The notes under the pieces were generated by a model, which worked only from the letters and a program-made list of their open reading frames with translations, was not told the DNA's origin and did not search any database. Position numbers and translations under genes: made by a program. Positions 37,786-48,764 of a DNA stretch of 64,000 nucleotides are shown one piece after another (the first letter of the stretch is position 1; every line of letters starts with the position of its first letter). The stretch comes from Plasmodium malariae. Taxonomy: Eukaryota > Apicomplexa > Aconoidasida > Haemosporida > Plasmodiidae. The stretch is from NCBI RefSeq assembly GCF_900090045.1, contig NC_041782.1:1831001-1895000 (forward strand), read 5' to 3'.

Positions 37786-38692
37786 TTATTTTTTTTTTGG
37801 GTACCCCAATATTATTTCAATGTTATGAAGAATATTTTCAGTCCATCCATTTTTACACCTTTCTATAACTCCCCCTGTAAAAGATAAAAAAAAGAAGGTT
37901 TTGAAAAAAAAATTTTATTGAGGTGATATAGACAACACGTTATGAATATGTACGCAAGAGGCAAACTTTTAATAATCATGTTATTATTGTATAATATAAA
38001 TAAACCAGAAGGATGTAAATAATATTCATATGTATATATCCATATATATATGAATATGTATGTTATTATATGATATCGTCTCAGGTGTTTAAACTTTCAA
38101 TTATCATGAACGTTGTCAACATAGCATACTCGTCATAGCGGTACTTTAAATATATTGCACACACATACAAATATACACACATACATATATATATACACAC
38201 ACACATATATACAAATATACACACACACATATATACAAATATACACACACACATACACACATATATACATACATAAAAAAAAAAAAAAAAAAAAAACACG
38301 TAAAATGTAAGAAGTTTAAAATATAAAGTATGACTTCGAATTCAAAATGTGTAAAACAAAATATAAAGTGAAATGTCGCTATGATTTATACTGGTCACAA
38401 ACCTTCATTAAACTTATTAGTTAAGGGAATATTTTCATGCTTTAATTTAAGCAAGGTATGATTTTCTTGTACTTTTATAAATTCAAATGAAACTTGACTA
38501 TAATCTGCATCACGCCAATCACGAAATTTCCATTTCTGGACAAGTTTTTGTGGTTTTTCAATTTCGACATATTCTCCATATATACTTCCCGAAAATAAAG
38601 AAAATTTTCCTCCAACCCTTAGGTCCTGCACATCACCATAAAATATACACACACACACATACACACAAATATGATAAATTATAGGGTACAGG

Positions 38693-38723
<31 letters not shown>

Positions 38724-39036
38724 AAACTATACTAATGTGATGTACACTCAAATGACAAGCTGAAAAATTCGGCAAAGCAGAAGAGTGAGAAAGTATGATC
38801 AACTGTGGGGAGCAAAACGTGTGTCGCTCTTGTTTCCATTATATAGTTATATACATACGTATGTTCATATATGTATGTATATATATATACTTTTTTTTTT
38901 TTTTTTTTTGGCACTGAAAAACTACCGCTTCAGCTAAGGAGCCCCTGGATAGTCTTGTCAAGGTATGTGCATCGGTAAAGGTGTTAAACAGAACATCTGG
39001 AGGAACATAATATTCCTGCTCTATTTCAAAACTCAT
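37786..39036 (-). CDS. AHSA1-domain protein (activator of Hsp90 ATPase family), single domain
   Basis: Exons 39036-38926, 38625-38403 and 37874-37786; phases 0 and 1 close and give 140 aa. The protein is only the AHSA1/START-like fold: MSFEIEQEYYVPPDVLFN, LTRLSRGSLAEA|DLRVGG across the first junction, KFSLFSGSIYGEYVEIEKP, WKFRDWRDADYSQVSFEF, NEG|GVIERCKNGWTENI across the second, and a C-terminus of EIILGYPKKK. Canonical Aha1 has an N-terminal Hsp90-binding domain in front of this fold; none is present here, so this is a short-form homologue. A role in Hsp90 stimulation is family inference. Intron 2 (37875-38402) carries a CACACACATATATACAAATA-type repeat, and intron 1 contains several long A runs (poly-T on the minus strand). 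Confidence 0.93.
38165..38275 (+). repeat. CACACACATATATACAAATA-type microsatellite in AHSA1 intron 2
   Basis: A compound (CA)n/(TA)n repeat of about 20-30 bp period, followed by a 22-base poly(A) run at 38276-38296. Confidence 0.85.
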
Positions 39037-39134
39037 TTTTATAAAACGAAAGTTAAAAGATTAGCAAAAGCGGGAGTAGGAAAAAGAGCTGCAATTTTGC
39101 CTGGTATGCTTATTACTTGGTACAACAGCAAACG

Positions 39135-39280
39135 TACGTTCGTATGTATGTATGTTTATCTATACACACATATATATGTATGTACGTTTTTATGTTTATC
39201 TATACACATATATATGTACGTATGTTTGTATGTTTATCTATACACATATATATGTACGTATGTTTGTATGTATGTATTAT
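39135..39280 (+). repeat. About 34-bp tandem repeat, four copies
   Basis: The unit contains TATGTTTATCTATACACATA followed by TATATGTACG. It lies about 100-245 bp upstream of the AHSA1 start codon on the minus strand. Confidence 0.88.
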
Positions 39281-39708
39281 GTATGCGTAATTGTAGTTTT
39301 ATTGCAAGCTAATTTCTTTTAGCATTTGTTCACAACTTTGTTTAAGGGAAAAATTAACATCGAATATTTCAAAGATTCTAAAAATAAGGATGCATGTAAA
39401 AAAAAGGAAAAGAAAAAAAAAAAAAAAAAAAGAACAAATGCAGGTTGTTATATTTTACTTATTTAATTTGCCAAACAATCCCAAACGACTTCTATTAAAA
39501 GATAAGAAAAAAATTTTTTTTTTTCGCTTTTACGTCAAATTAACACACCATCGTACATCTTAGAAAAAGAGAATGGCACAGAAATTTAAAGCAAAGTAGT
39601 TTTTATATTCCCTTTGTCAAGTTATTTCAAGTGAGATAAACTGATTTTTCTTAACTGGTAGTTACGAACGTTTAAACGTTTTCTCTCTTCTCATTTGGGA
39701 GTGTTATT

Positions 39709-39883
39709 ATGATGGCCAATACGAAAGGAATACGTGCGTACATATATACATAATAAATATACACCTTTGTGTAAATGCTTGTATACATATAGTTCACTTT
39801 ATTTTCTTATTTTTACAGCCCCTAAAGGATTAAGAGAATCTGCGCTTAGGCAAAAAACGTACCTCTTTGTGAATCAATATTAG
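39709..39883 (+). CDS. Tentative two-exon micro-protein, 29 aa
   Basis: Candidate exons are 39709-39733 and 39819-39883, with an intron of 85 bp (donor C|GTGCGT, acceptor TTTTTACAG), phase 1. The joined peptide begins MMANTKGI, continues PPKGLRESALRQ and ends YLFVNQY. The exon 2 frame has clearly coding-like, charged codons in an otherwise AT-rich intergenic stretch and a textbook acceptor. The exon 1 choice is weak, and there may be other 5' or 3' exons (a GTGAAT donor sits inside exon 2). No family recognised. Confidence 0.3.
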
Positions 39884-40127
39884 GATTTTTTTTTTTTATA
39901 CAAATTTGACGAGTAGAGCAGAATAGAATTGCAAAAATGAACACGTTCTTTTTGCACTTAACAATTTGAAATATTGCTGAACTATAAATGTAACTGTTCC
40001 GCAGTGGAAAAACTTCAAACATTTTTTAACAAAATAAACAAAAATCAACTACTCTTACCATTGTAAATTTCATTTGCAATTATGTGAAAAAAGAAAATAA
40101 AGGCAATAACAGTACGAATAATAGTAA

Positions 40128-40255
40128 TAGTAAGAATAATAGTAATGGTAAGAATAATAGTAATGGTAAGAATAATAGTAATGGTAAGAATAATAGTAAT
40201 GGTAAGAATAATAGTAATGGTAAGAATAATAGTAATGGTAAGAATAATAGTAATA
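40128..40255 (+). repeat. 18-bp repeat AATAATAGTAATGGTAAG, seven copies
   Basis: Read on the plus strand it encodes Asn-Asn-Ser-Asn-Gly-Lys, the kind of low-complexity peptide common in Plasmodium proteins. The surrounding ORF (about 40084-40281) has only a GTG start and no other coding character, so I leave it as a repeat. Confidence 0.9.
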
Positions 40256-40335
40256 CTTTTATTATAGTTCATATTAAATAAAGTTCTTACATATTCAAAA
40301 AAAAAAAAAAATACACATTTGCAAATTTTACTTGC

Positions 40336-41164
40336 TTATTGGGGTGATGATATGCTCTGCCTTTTATTCCTCTGAACTAAAATTAACAAAGGAAAAAAGA
40401 GACAGAATAGAAAAAAGCTCTCACAAGGTATAAAAATTTTTATAATCATATATTTAAGATATTTCAAATACTGAATAACAGAACAAAGTATAATTTTTGT
40501 ATAAGGGAAATAACATTTTTAATTTTACCATATAATTTTCCTTCACATACTACGATAAATGTGATATAATAACGCATTCAATTTTATCATATCAACAAAC
40601 TATTCTTAATTTATTAAATTAATCAGTATATTCAAATACAATGAATTAAAAATAAATAGAATAAAATAATACAAATAAAATAAAATAAAAGAAAATAATA
40701 CAAATAAAAAAAATAATATAATATAATATAAATAAAAAAAAAAATAAACATAACAGATAATTATTATACCCATAAATTCCTATTTCATTTTTATTATTTT
40801 GCGCTTTAGGCATTACCCCCCTCTTTCTTCCTTCTAACTTTACCCTTATTAAATATACAAATTATTTTCATTATCTATCCATTAGGTATAAATACTACAC
40901 ATGAATAATGATATATAAACACGTGCAAAAAAAAATTGGCATAAATAAGCATAATATTTTTTTTATGTACACATTTTACTTGTAAAAATGGAAAAACTGC
41001 CTTACTTGATCTGGCAAAAAGTTTTACATGAACAGTTCTCATATCATACTTGAAATGGAAAAAAATAAAATAAAATAAAATACATAAACATAGAATTGTA
41101 CTTACATAAATATATACACATATAAAGCGTAATTACATACATACATACATAAATACATACATAA

Positions 41165-41219
<55 letters not shown>

Positions 41220-41387
41220 ATTAATTGTATATGTATTTATACAAGTATATAATACCTGTCCAAGAAATTTCTCAAAAATTAAGGCTCCTAATGGATGTGA
41301 TAAAATGCAAAAAGATTGATAAACGGTTAGCACTGTTTTTGCCTTTAAAAAAAGGCTACAAAAATTGCTCTCTGCTTTTTCAAGCAT
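40336..41387 (-). CDS. Tentative three-exon small protein, 71 aa, unknown function
   Basis: Candidate exons are 41387-41256, 41048-41006 and 40376-40336; phases 0 and 1 close. Exon 1 starts MLEKAESNFCSLFLKAKT and runs to IFEKFLGQ with donor CAG|GTATTA. Exon 2 is YDMRTVHVKLFARS with donor A|GTAAGG. Exon 3 ends KRQSISSPQ. The last intron is about 630 bp, long for this genome, so exon 3 is the weakest part. The plus strand of exon 1 is also open (a Lys/Leu-rich frame ending at 41407), so strand is not certain. I favour minus because two successive exons have proper donors and acceptors in phase. No family recognised. Confidence 0.35.
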
Positions 41388-43785
41388 TGAGACGGGAATT
41401 GGAGTAGTTTTCAACTAGCAATAATCGCGTATCCGTTAGTCGTCATTTACAGCGATAATGCCCCTCCCGCAAAGATGTCAGAATTTAAATTCTTTTTTTA
41501 TTATGTACTTTTTTCAATATTAAAATTGTACTTATGTTAATTTATTTAAAAATTTTTCTGTGCATAAGTTCATGTGTATATAATTCAAAAAAAAAAAATA
41601 AAAATAAAATAAAAATAAAATAAAAATAAAATAATAATAAAAACAAAATAAAAATAAGATAAAAATAAGATACAAATAAAATGAAATAAAGTAATTTGTT
41701 TACAAATAATTTCAAATATTCATTTATTTTAAAATGCTTAAAAATTTCTATTACAAAAAAAGGGGTTAACGCATTTTACACAATTGCACATACAAATATA
41801 AAAGCAATATTTGATTATTTTATTTGATTTAAAATTTTTAGTAATTGTAGAACTGCTTTTTTTTATTTTTTTTTTTTTTTCCCCTCATTTCCCTTCACTT
41901 CAATTTCTACTTATTTTATGTGCTTAGGGTAAAAATGGAATTACGAAATAATATACTTTCTCCAGATAATTTTTATTAATTTCTTGTTTATTTGTTCGCT
42001 CGTTCGTTCGTAAATTTGTTTTATTGTCACATATAGGATTTTTTCCCTTATTTTACATACAAATTTGTTATTAGAGGAAACTTATATGGTACGCACAATT
42101 TTACCTGAACATGTCATGTTATATTAATATGTATAATATATATGTATAATATATATATATATATATAAGAAGGGCCAAACTTTTGCCTTATCTGACACTG
42201 TTAAGTTAAGGTTTAAATGTAATAAATTATATTTTAAGAATACATCAACGTTTTGAAATGAGCAACTATGAATATTTGTACATTATCCTTACACACTAGT
42301 GCTCATTTCTTTTTTCTTTTTTTTTTCTTGCTCTTTCCCATTGGTCGTTCCCTCTTATTTTTCCGACGGGAAAACGCACATTGTTGCTTAAGAGTATATA
42401 TTCATATATATATATATATATATATTAGCACATATATATATACACATATATATATACACATATATATATACACATATATACATGTGTATGTGTAAATATA
42501 TATATATATGGTGTAAACTTTTTCAAGTGCCTTTAATTTATTATAAAATATTAATCATAGCAAAATTAACATTTACGTTTGTTGTTAGTGGGTTGTATTA
42601 TTTTGGATGAAATTTTTTTCAGCAATAGTTCTTTATTTAGCCTCATGGGAATTTTATTTATTTTAAAATAGTATAATAAAAAAAAAGTAAAGTTATTTTA
42701 TTTTGCCCCTTTTGTTAATTTCCATGTGTTTATTTTATAAAATAAATAAATAGTATTATATAAGTAGTGGTTTTTTGTTTTCCACTTTTGTAATTAATTT
42801 TAACCTGTTTAACCTATTTAACCTACTTAACCATTTTAATCTATTTTAATCAACTTTAATAAATTTTAATTATTTGCTTTATTTTCCATTACACAACATA
42901 ATTGTAGATAGTTATATAAATAAAAATATAGTATAATTTTACGTTGTTGTATCTTTTAAAGTACTACAAGTTACGCGCTGTGTCGGCCTCACGCAGCTCT
43001 ATTCGGTAATTGTTCTACTACCTATTTGTTCACTTAGTTAACTCGCTTAATTTCTCTCCATACTTTTTCCTTTATTTTTTCTATTTTAATTTTTTCTTTT
43101 TTTAAATGATGAAAAACAAGAATATATTTTTTTGGGAAGATGTATACACATAAATGCTCAAATTGCGTAAATATATATATGTGTGCATGTATGAGTAAAA
43201 TAAAAATGTAAAAAAGGCAAATTGCTAAGCGACTTTTCATGTTATTAGCAAAACTTTTTGTTTTATATATAGATTTAAAGTTTGACGTGAACTAACAACA
43301 TAACGATTACAGCTATGATGTGATTTATATGCATAATTCCTTGCTGCTTGTTCTTGCGTATTAAGTGTGCAACCTTAGTTTTGTCATTTCCCTCTTTCGT
43401 TTTTTGCCCATTTCGCTTATTGCAGTTGTTTTTTACTTCTCTCATTATCCTAGTGCAATATATTTATACATACATATACACAAACGCGAACACATGCGCA
43501 TGCACGTGCGCGTAAACTTGCTCGACCGAGTAAGTGCAAGCAGCATTACGTTAAGAGAACTTCTTTTTAGCACGCGCATATTAATTTACACTGATGTATT
43601 TTATTTTACAAAAATTTTTATTTGGCTATGTTTCATTGGTGTGTACTCCACTGTAACAGTTAATTAGTATATGTTTGTGTCTTTAAAAGTTAAGTGCGTA
43701 ATTTCAATGCATGTTTGAGGAGCGCCCTCTTGCGCGTTTCCTTTTTTTTTTTTTTTTTTTTTCTTATCCCGTTATCCCTTATCCC

Positions 43786-43930
43786 ATTTATTATCCCATT
43801 TATTATACCATTTATTATCCCATTTATTATCCCATTTATTATCCCATTTATTATCCCATTTATTATCCCATTTATTATCCCATTTATTATCCCATTTATT
43901 ACCCCATTTTTTACCCCATTTTTTACCATC
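43786..43930 (+). repeat. 12-bp tandem repeat TATCCCATTTAT, about 12 copies
   Basis: It ends about 45 bp before the start codon of the next gene, so it lies in its 5' UTR or promoter. All frames stay open, making false Pro-Phe-Ile-Ile ORFs. Confidence 0.93.
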
Positions 43931-43976
43931 ATATATTTCTATCTATTTATCCATTTTGCGTTCTTCTCTTCTTGAC

Positions 43977-44837
43977 ATGGCTCGACGTCTAGCTTCTCTC
44001 TTTAACAACGTTGGGCATTTACGTTGCGATTTGAATTGTTTGAACAGTGGAAAAGTTAAATCTTCGAATGTACATTTATGTGATTTTCAATCACTAAAAA
44101 CAAATCGAGAGGACTCGATAAATGAGCAATATAACTACACATATTCCGAAGACTTATATAAATTAAAAAATAGCTATGGTATGTGTGAATATTATATTAA
44201 CGATGGTAATCTAAATCAAGATATAATCTATAGCGTAGGCGCAAATGAATTTAGTTTTAATAATAATGCATATGTTTATGATAACAATAAGTGGAGCAAT
44301 AGTGAAAAGAGGTTATATAATGTAACTGAATTAGAGGATGAGGTAATAGTAGATAAAATGCCTTGTAGTTGTTTGGGGGGTTATAAAAAAAAAGACTCAT
44401 CGAATAATGGAGAATATTATCCAAATTTATATCCTCAACAACATAATATAATAATTAATACAAGAGGAACTGTAATTGATGGGCATAATAAAAATAATCA
44501 CGTTAAAAAAATCCCTAGCCATTTATATAGTGAAATAGTTAATGAATCGACATGTAATCACCATTCCTTTAACGACATAAATGATTATGATAATACAGAA
44601 AATTTTTTAAAAGAACAAAACAAAAGCATCACTAAAGAAAAACAAAAAGAAAAAAAAAAAAAAATAATAAGGGATGCACAAAATGGTACTGGATTCAAAA
44701 ACAGGTTTTTTAATTTCAGCTTATATACTAAAGGTGGATCAGCAATATCGAACTCTTCTCATTCAAATGGAGACAGGTGTTCCGATGCTTCATCCGAATT
44801 CCTTTCCGTTATTAGTGGTGCAAAATCGAATATATAA
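43977..44837 (+). CDS. Plasmodium-type protein of unknown function, 286 aa
   Basis: Single exon from ATG 43977 (MARRLASLFNNVGHLRC); the frame extends upstream only from a TTG and through the repeat. Codon use is coding-like throughout, with Asn/Tyr/Asp-rich character (GNLNQDIIYSVGANEFS, HHSFNDINDYDNTEN), a small Cys cluster PCSCLGGYKKK near 130 and a lysine-rich stretch near residues 222-233 (KEKQKEKKKK). The C-terminus is Ser-rich (SDASSEFLSVISGAKS). The arginine-containing, acid-free first 18 residues could be an organelle-targeting sequence, but this is a guess. No domain recognised. A strong GTAAGT donor-like site lies just after the stop (about 44869), so a further exon cannot be excluded. 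It is followed on the same strand by CCT7. Confidence 0.7.
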   Translation: MARRLASLFNNVGHLRCDLNCLNSGKVKSSNVHLCDFQSLKTNREDSINEQYNYTYSEDLYKLKNSYGMCEYYINDGNLNQDIIYSVGANEFSFNNNAYVYDNNKWSNSEKRLYNVTELEDEVIVDKMPCSCLGGYKKKDSSNNGEYYPNLYPQQHNIIINTRGTVIDGHNKNNHVKKIPSHLYSEIVNESTCNHHSFNDINDYDNTENFLKEQNKSITKEKQKEKKKKIIRDAQNGTGFKNRFFNFSLYTKGGSAISNSSHSNGDRCSDASSEFLSVISGAKSNI

Positions 44838-45428
44838 CTTATGCATTATACATACAGAAGCGTAGAAGGTAAGTGTGGTTAACCTTACTAGAGATGTATA
44901 TAACTGTACCTCCCCTGCTCTTTCATCCATTTTAACGAACGTGTAATAAAGCTGGATTAAAATATTTCCCTTCATGCCTTTTTTGCAAAAAGAGGAAAAA
45001 TTTGAAATTTTTTTTTTTTTTGTTGTTCCCTGCACTGGTTCGGACTTTTATGTTTGTATATATGTAACTACTCACGCACTTATTATATACGTGGGTATAT
45101 TATATACAAAAACATACATGTTTGAACACCTGTGTAAGGTATACGTGCATAGACAAAATGCATACTCTTGAAACTACCACCTTTTAATAAAAACTGATCT
45201 TGTGTTTTAATACTGTATCGCACTGTGCACTACTTTTTTTTTATGTTTCATTTCCAATTAAATGGTGTCCCATTTTGTGCATGTTGACACCTATTCATGT
45301 ATAACGACATTTGCTTGCTAGCTTACTGGTATTTGCGCAAAATATAATTTACAGTTTCGCATAAATGTGCATTAATATTTACATATACATTTGCATTTCT
45401 CCTTTTTAATTATATTTCCTATGTATAT

Positions 45429-45468
<40 letters not shown>

Positions 45469-45869
45469 CACTACATATCATAATTGTTTTACTCCTTCTC
45501 AATCTGGAAACATATTAATCACGTTATATAAAAACATTAAGTTATGTGTACATGTAATATGGTACCTCTGTTGTCATTTGTACATAACGAGCATGCTCCC
45601 TGTACCTTTTTACTTCGTATTTTACGTCGTTTTTTCAAGCACCTATTTTCATGGTATCCCATTTTTTTTTTCGCGGCACTAATGTAAAAAATGTATGCAC
45701 TGTAGGAGTACCCATATAGAGGTGTACGTATACGTAGAGGCATGTACATATATAAGAAGATCCAATTGAAGAGACCTTTTTTTTTTTTTTTCCCTATCTC
45801 GTAAAATCTTCAAAAAAGTACAGCTTGAACATTTGATACTTAATTAAACATAAATATGTTAATTATATT

Positions 45870-45911
<42 letters not shown>

Positions 45912-46575
45912 AATGTATGTACTTTACGTGTATGTTTGTAGGCAAAAGTTTCTTCATTTTGTGTTTTATTAAACTACAGGAAGAACTGGTGTGAGGGCAA
46001 GGTACACAAATACGTAAATTTTATTATTGCATGCACAGGTAAAAATGAGGAAAAATTACAGGGATGGTCACGTATATATATTCATTCATAAATTTGCAAA
46101 AATGTACATTTCAGTATATGTATATTTGTATTTATGTATATTTGCTTATACTTATGTATACATGTACATACTATTTGTACTTAAACTTAAGGCACGTTTT
46201 GTTATTTTAAAATAAGTGCTATAATATGTCAACTCTATTTTATCAACAGCCTTTTTTTTTTTTTTTTTTTTTTTTGGAACATTTCTTTTATTATTTTAAG
46301 AAAAGAGCAAAATATAGTAGCATATTTTTATGTATCTCCTCAGCTGCTTCGTTAGCGTTTTTGCCTCCATAAACGAGATTTAATTAAATGCAATTTAACG
46401 CAATTTAGAACTATTTAATATAAATTAACACAATTTAATGTAATATAAACTTATTCAAATCAGTTTAACTTAATCCAATCCAATATAATTTAGTTCAATT
46501 CAATATAACGGAATGGTCGGTTTAATGTAGAAAAAAGGATGCAATAAAATAACTTAATATTATTAGTAGTACCTC

Positions 46576-46617
<42 letters not shown>

Positions 46618-46816
46618 TTATTAGCCCAAGATAAGTAGAAATCTAGAAATTCACATTTAAGTGAAAAGAAGGCATACTTTTTTTTTCTCTTTTTTTTTTC
46701 TCCTTTTTCATTTTATTTTTCTCTTTGTTCATTTTATTTTTCTCTTTGTTCATTTTATTTTTCTCTTTTATTTTATGTTGATAATATTACCCTTCGAAGA
46801 ATAGCACGTTTCCAAA
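44838..46816. other. 2.0-kb intergenic upstream of CCT7
   Basis: T tracts at 45430-45460 and 46580-46616, an (AT)n tract at 45875-45908, AATTTAACGCAATTTAG-type degenerate repeats (46380-46500), and CTCTTTGTTCATTTTATTTT repeated at 46693-46768. No gene recognised. Confidence 0.7.
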
Positions 46817-48764
46817 ATGAGTCACTTAATGGTACGACATTTCGCATGGGGAAAAAACGAAATGAGAAAAAAATAGTTGAGCTAAAGTTTATGAGCATTT
46901 GTGCACATGCTTATATATTTATGCTTATATATTTATGCGCATATATATGTGTGCATATTTATACGTGATAACCCCCTAGTGGAAGCGTTTTTTGCCGTTT
47001 GCATGGACAGGATGTACCTCGTTAAATACTTCCTACGCGTGCATAGGACGTTTTATATATGCAAATGGAGATGTAACTCGTTAAAACGTGTGTGCATTTG
47101 TGTAATATTAATTAGTGAACACATTTGAAATCATCTTTGCCCCTTTTTTTTCGGTGCAGTCACTTCCAATCGTGTTGCTGAAGGAAGGAACAGATAAATC
47201 CCAAGGGAAGAGTCAAATAATCCGAAATATTAACGCATGCCAGATAGTAGTAGATATAGTAAAAACAACTCTAGGACCTAGAGGTATGGACAAATTGATA
47301 TATACAGATCGCGACGTAACGATTACTAATGATGGAGCAACTGTAATGAATCTGTTAAACATAACTCATCCAGCTGCATCAATATTAGTGGACATAGCAA
47401 AATCTCAAGATGATGAAGTAGGAGATGGAACAACATCCGTAGTTGTAGTAGCTGGTGAGTTGTTAAACGAAGCAAAGGGATTATTAAATGATGGAATTGA
47501 ACCAAACATGATAATTGATGGGTTCAGAAATGCATGTAATGTAGCAATAAGTAAATTAAATGACTTAAGTTTAAATTTTGTAAACAAAAGTGAAGAAGAA
47601 AAAAGAAATATTTTATTAAAATGTGCACAGACAGCATTAAATTCTAAGTTGGTTTCTAATCATAAATCGTTTTTTGCCGAATTAGTAGTTAATGCAGTTT
47701 ATAAACTAGGTGATAATTTAGATAAATTAAATATAGGAATTAAGAAGGTAACAGGAGGATCATGTCTTGACACACAATTAATATATGGTGTTGCTTTTAA
47801 AAAAACATTTTCCTATGCAGGATTTGAACAACAACCGAAAAGATTACAGAATCCAAAAATTTTATTATTGAATGTGGAATTAGAATTAAAGGCAGAGAAG
47901 GAAAATGCAGAAGTGAGAATAGAAAACCCTAATGAATATAACTCGATTGTACAAGCTGAATGGGAGATAATATTTAAAAAGTTAAATTTAATAAAAGATA
48001 GTGGAGCTAATATTGTTTTGTCAAGACTTCCAATCGGTGATATAGCTACACAATTTTTTGCAGATAATGATATATTCTGTGCAGGTAGAGTTGAAGATGC
48101 AGATTTAAAAAGAACTGCACATGCAACAGGAGCAATTGTTCAAACATCTTTATATAATTTAAATGAAAATATTTTAGGTACATGTGGTGACTTTGAAGAA
48201 GTTCAGATAGGTAATGAGAGATATAATATCTTTAAAGAATGTTTAAAAAGTAAATCAGTTACTATTATTTTAAGGGGAGGAGCTAAACAATTCATTGAAG
48301 AAGTAGAGAGATCAATTAATGATGCTATTATGATAGTACTTAGATGTATAAGCAATTCAGAAATAGTACCAGGTGCTGGTTCTATAGAAATGCAATTATC
48401 GAAATATTTAAGGATATATAGTAGATCTATATATAATAAAGAACAAATAGTTTTATATTCATTTGCAAAGGCTTTGGAATCTATTCCACGATATCTTTCA
48501 CACAATGCAGGTTATGACTCAACAGACATTCTAAACAAATTAAGAAAAAAACATTCAGAAGAAACGAATGTCGTTTGGTATGGTGTGGATTGCTTAGAAG
48601 GAGATATCATTAACGCATATGATCTTTGTATTTTCGAAGTTACAAAAATTAAGAGAAACGTAATTTATAGTGCCACAGAAGCTGCGTGTCTAATTTTGTC
48701 CATCGATGAGACGATAAAAAATCCAAGCAGCGCGGATAAGGCTCCCAGGAACCCTTATGCATGA
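46817..48764 (+). CDS. CCT7: T-complex protein 1 subunit eta (CCT7 chaperonin)
   Basis: Two exons: 46817-46831 (MSHLM, donor ATG|GTACGA) and 47160-48764 (acceptor TTCGGTGCAG), phase 0, 539 aa. The second exon's frame opens upstream only from a GTG, so the five-codon first exon is needed to give a normal N-terminus: MSHLM followed by [17 protein letters not shown]. Group II chaperonin motifs are present: [20 protein letters not shown], the nucleotide-binding [11 protein letters not shown] (near residue 95), the apical-domain region [20 protein letters not shown], and [18 protein letters not shown] plus [10 protein letters not shown] in the C-terminal equatorial half. It is one of eight subunits of the cytosolic TRiC ring that folds actin, tubulin and other clients. 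The intron is 328 bp. Length and sequence match CCT7 well. Confidence 0.96.

Larger units (their letters stand above)
39037..43976. other. 4.9-kb AT-rich region with only tentative small genes
   Basis: Lies between the AHSA1 gene (-) and the gene at 43977 (+). It contains a 34-bp repeat (39135-39280), an 18-bp NNSNGK-type repeat (40128-40255), AAAATAAAAT-rich stretches (40630-40760 and 41586-41695), (AT)n tracts at 41173-41220 and 42404-42500, and a 12-bp repeat next to the downstream start codon. Two tentative spliced genes are listed separately. The remainder shows nothing I can call. Confidence 0.6.

Noticed and set aside
41225..41407. Plus-strand Lys/Leu-rich ORF opposite the tentative minus-strand exon
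   Set aside because: Begins in an (AT)n tract with no good upstream exon; the minus strand has two successive in-phase exons, so I preferred that strand, without certainty.
40400..42950. Very AT-rich stretch as a possible centromere
   Set aside because: It is interrupted by normal-composition segments and candidate exons, and is not the ~2-kb near-pure AT block with compact repeats expected of Plasmodium centromeres.
45537..45749. Minus-strand ORF with a basic segment (MGYHENRCLKKRRKIRSKK) and a GTACAG donor-like site
   Set aside because: No downstream acceptor or exon in phase was found; left unannotated.
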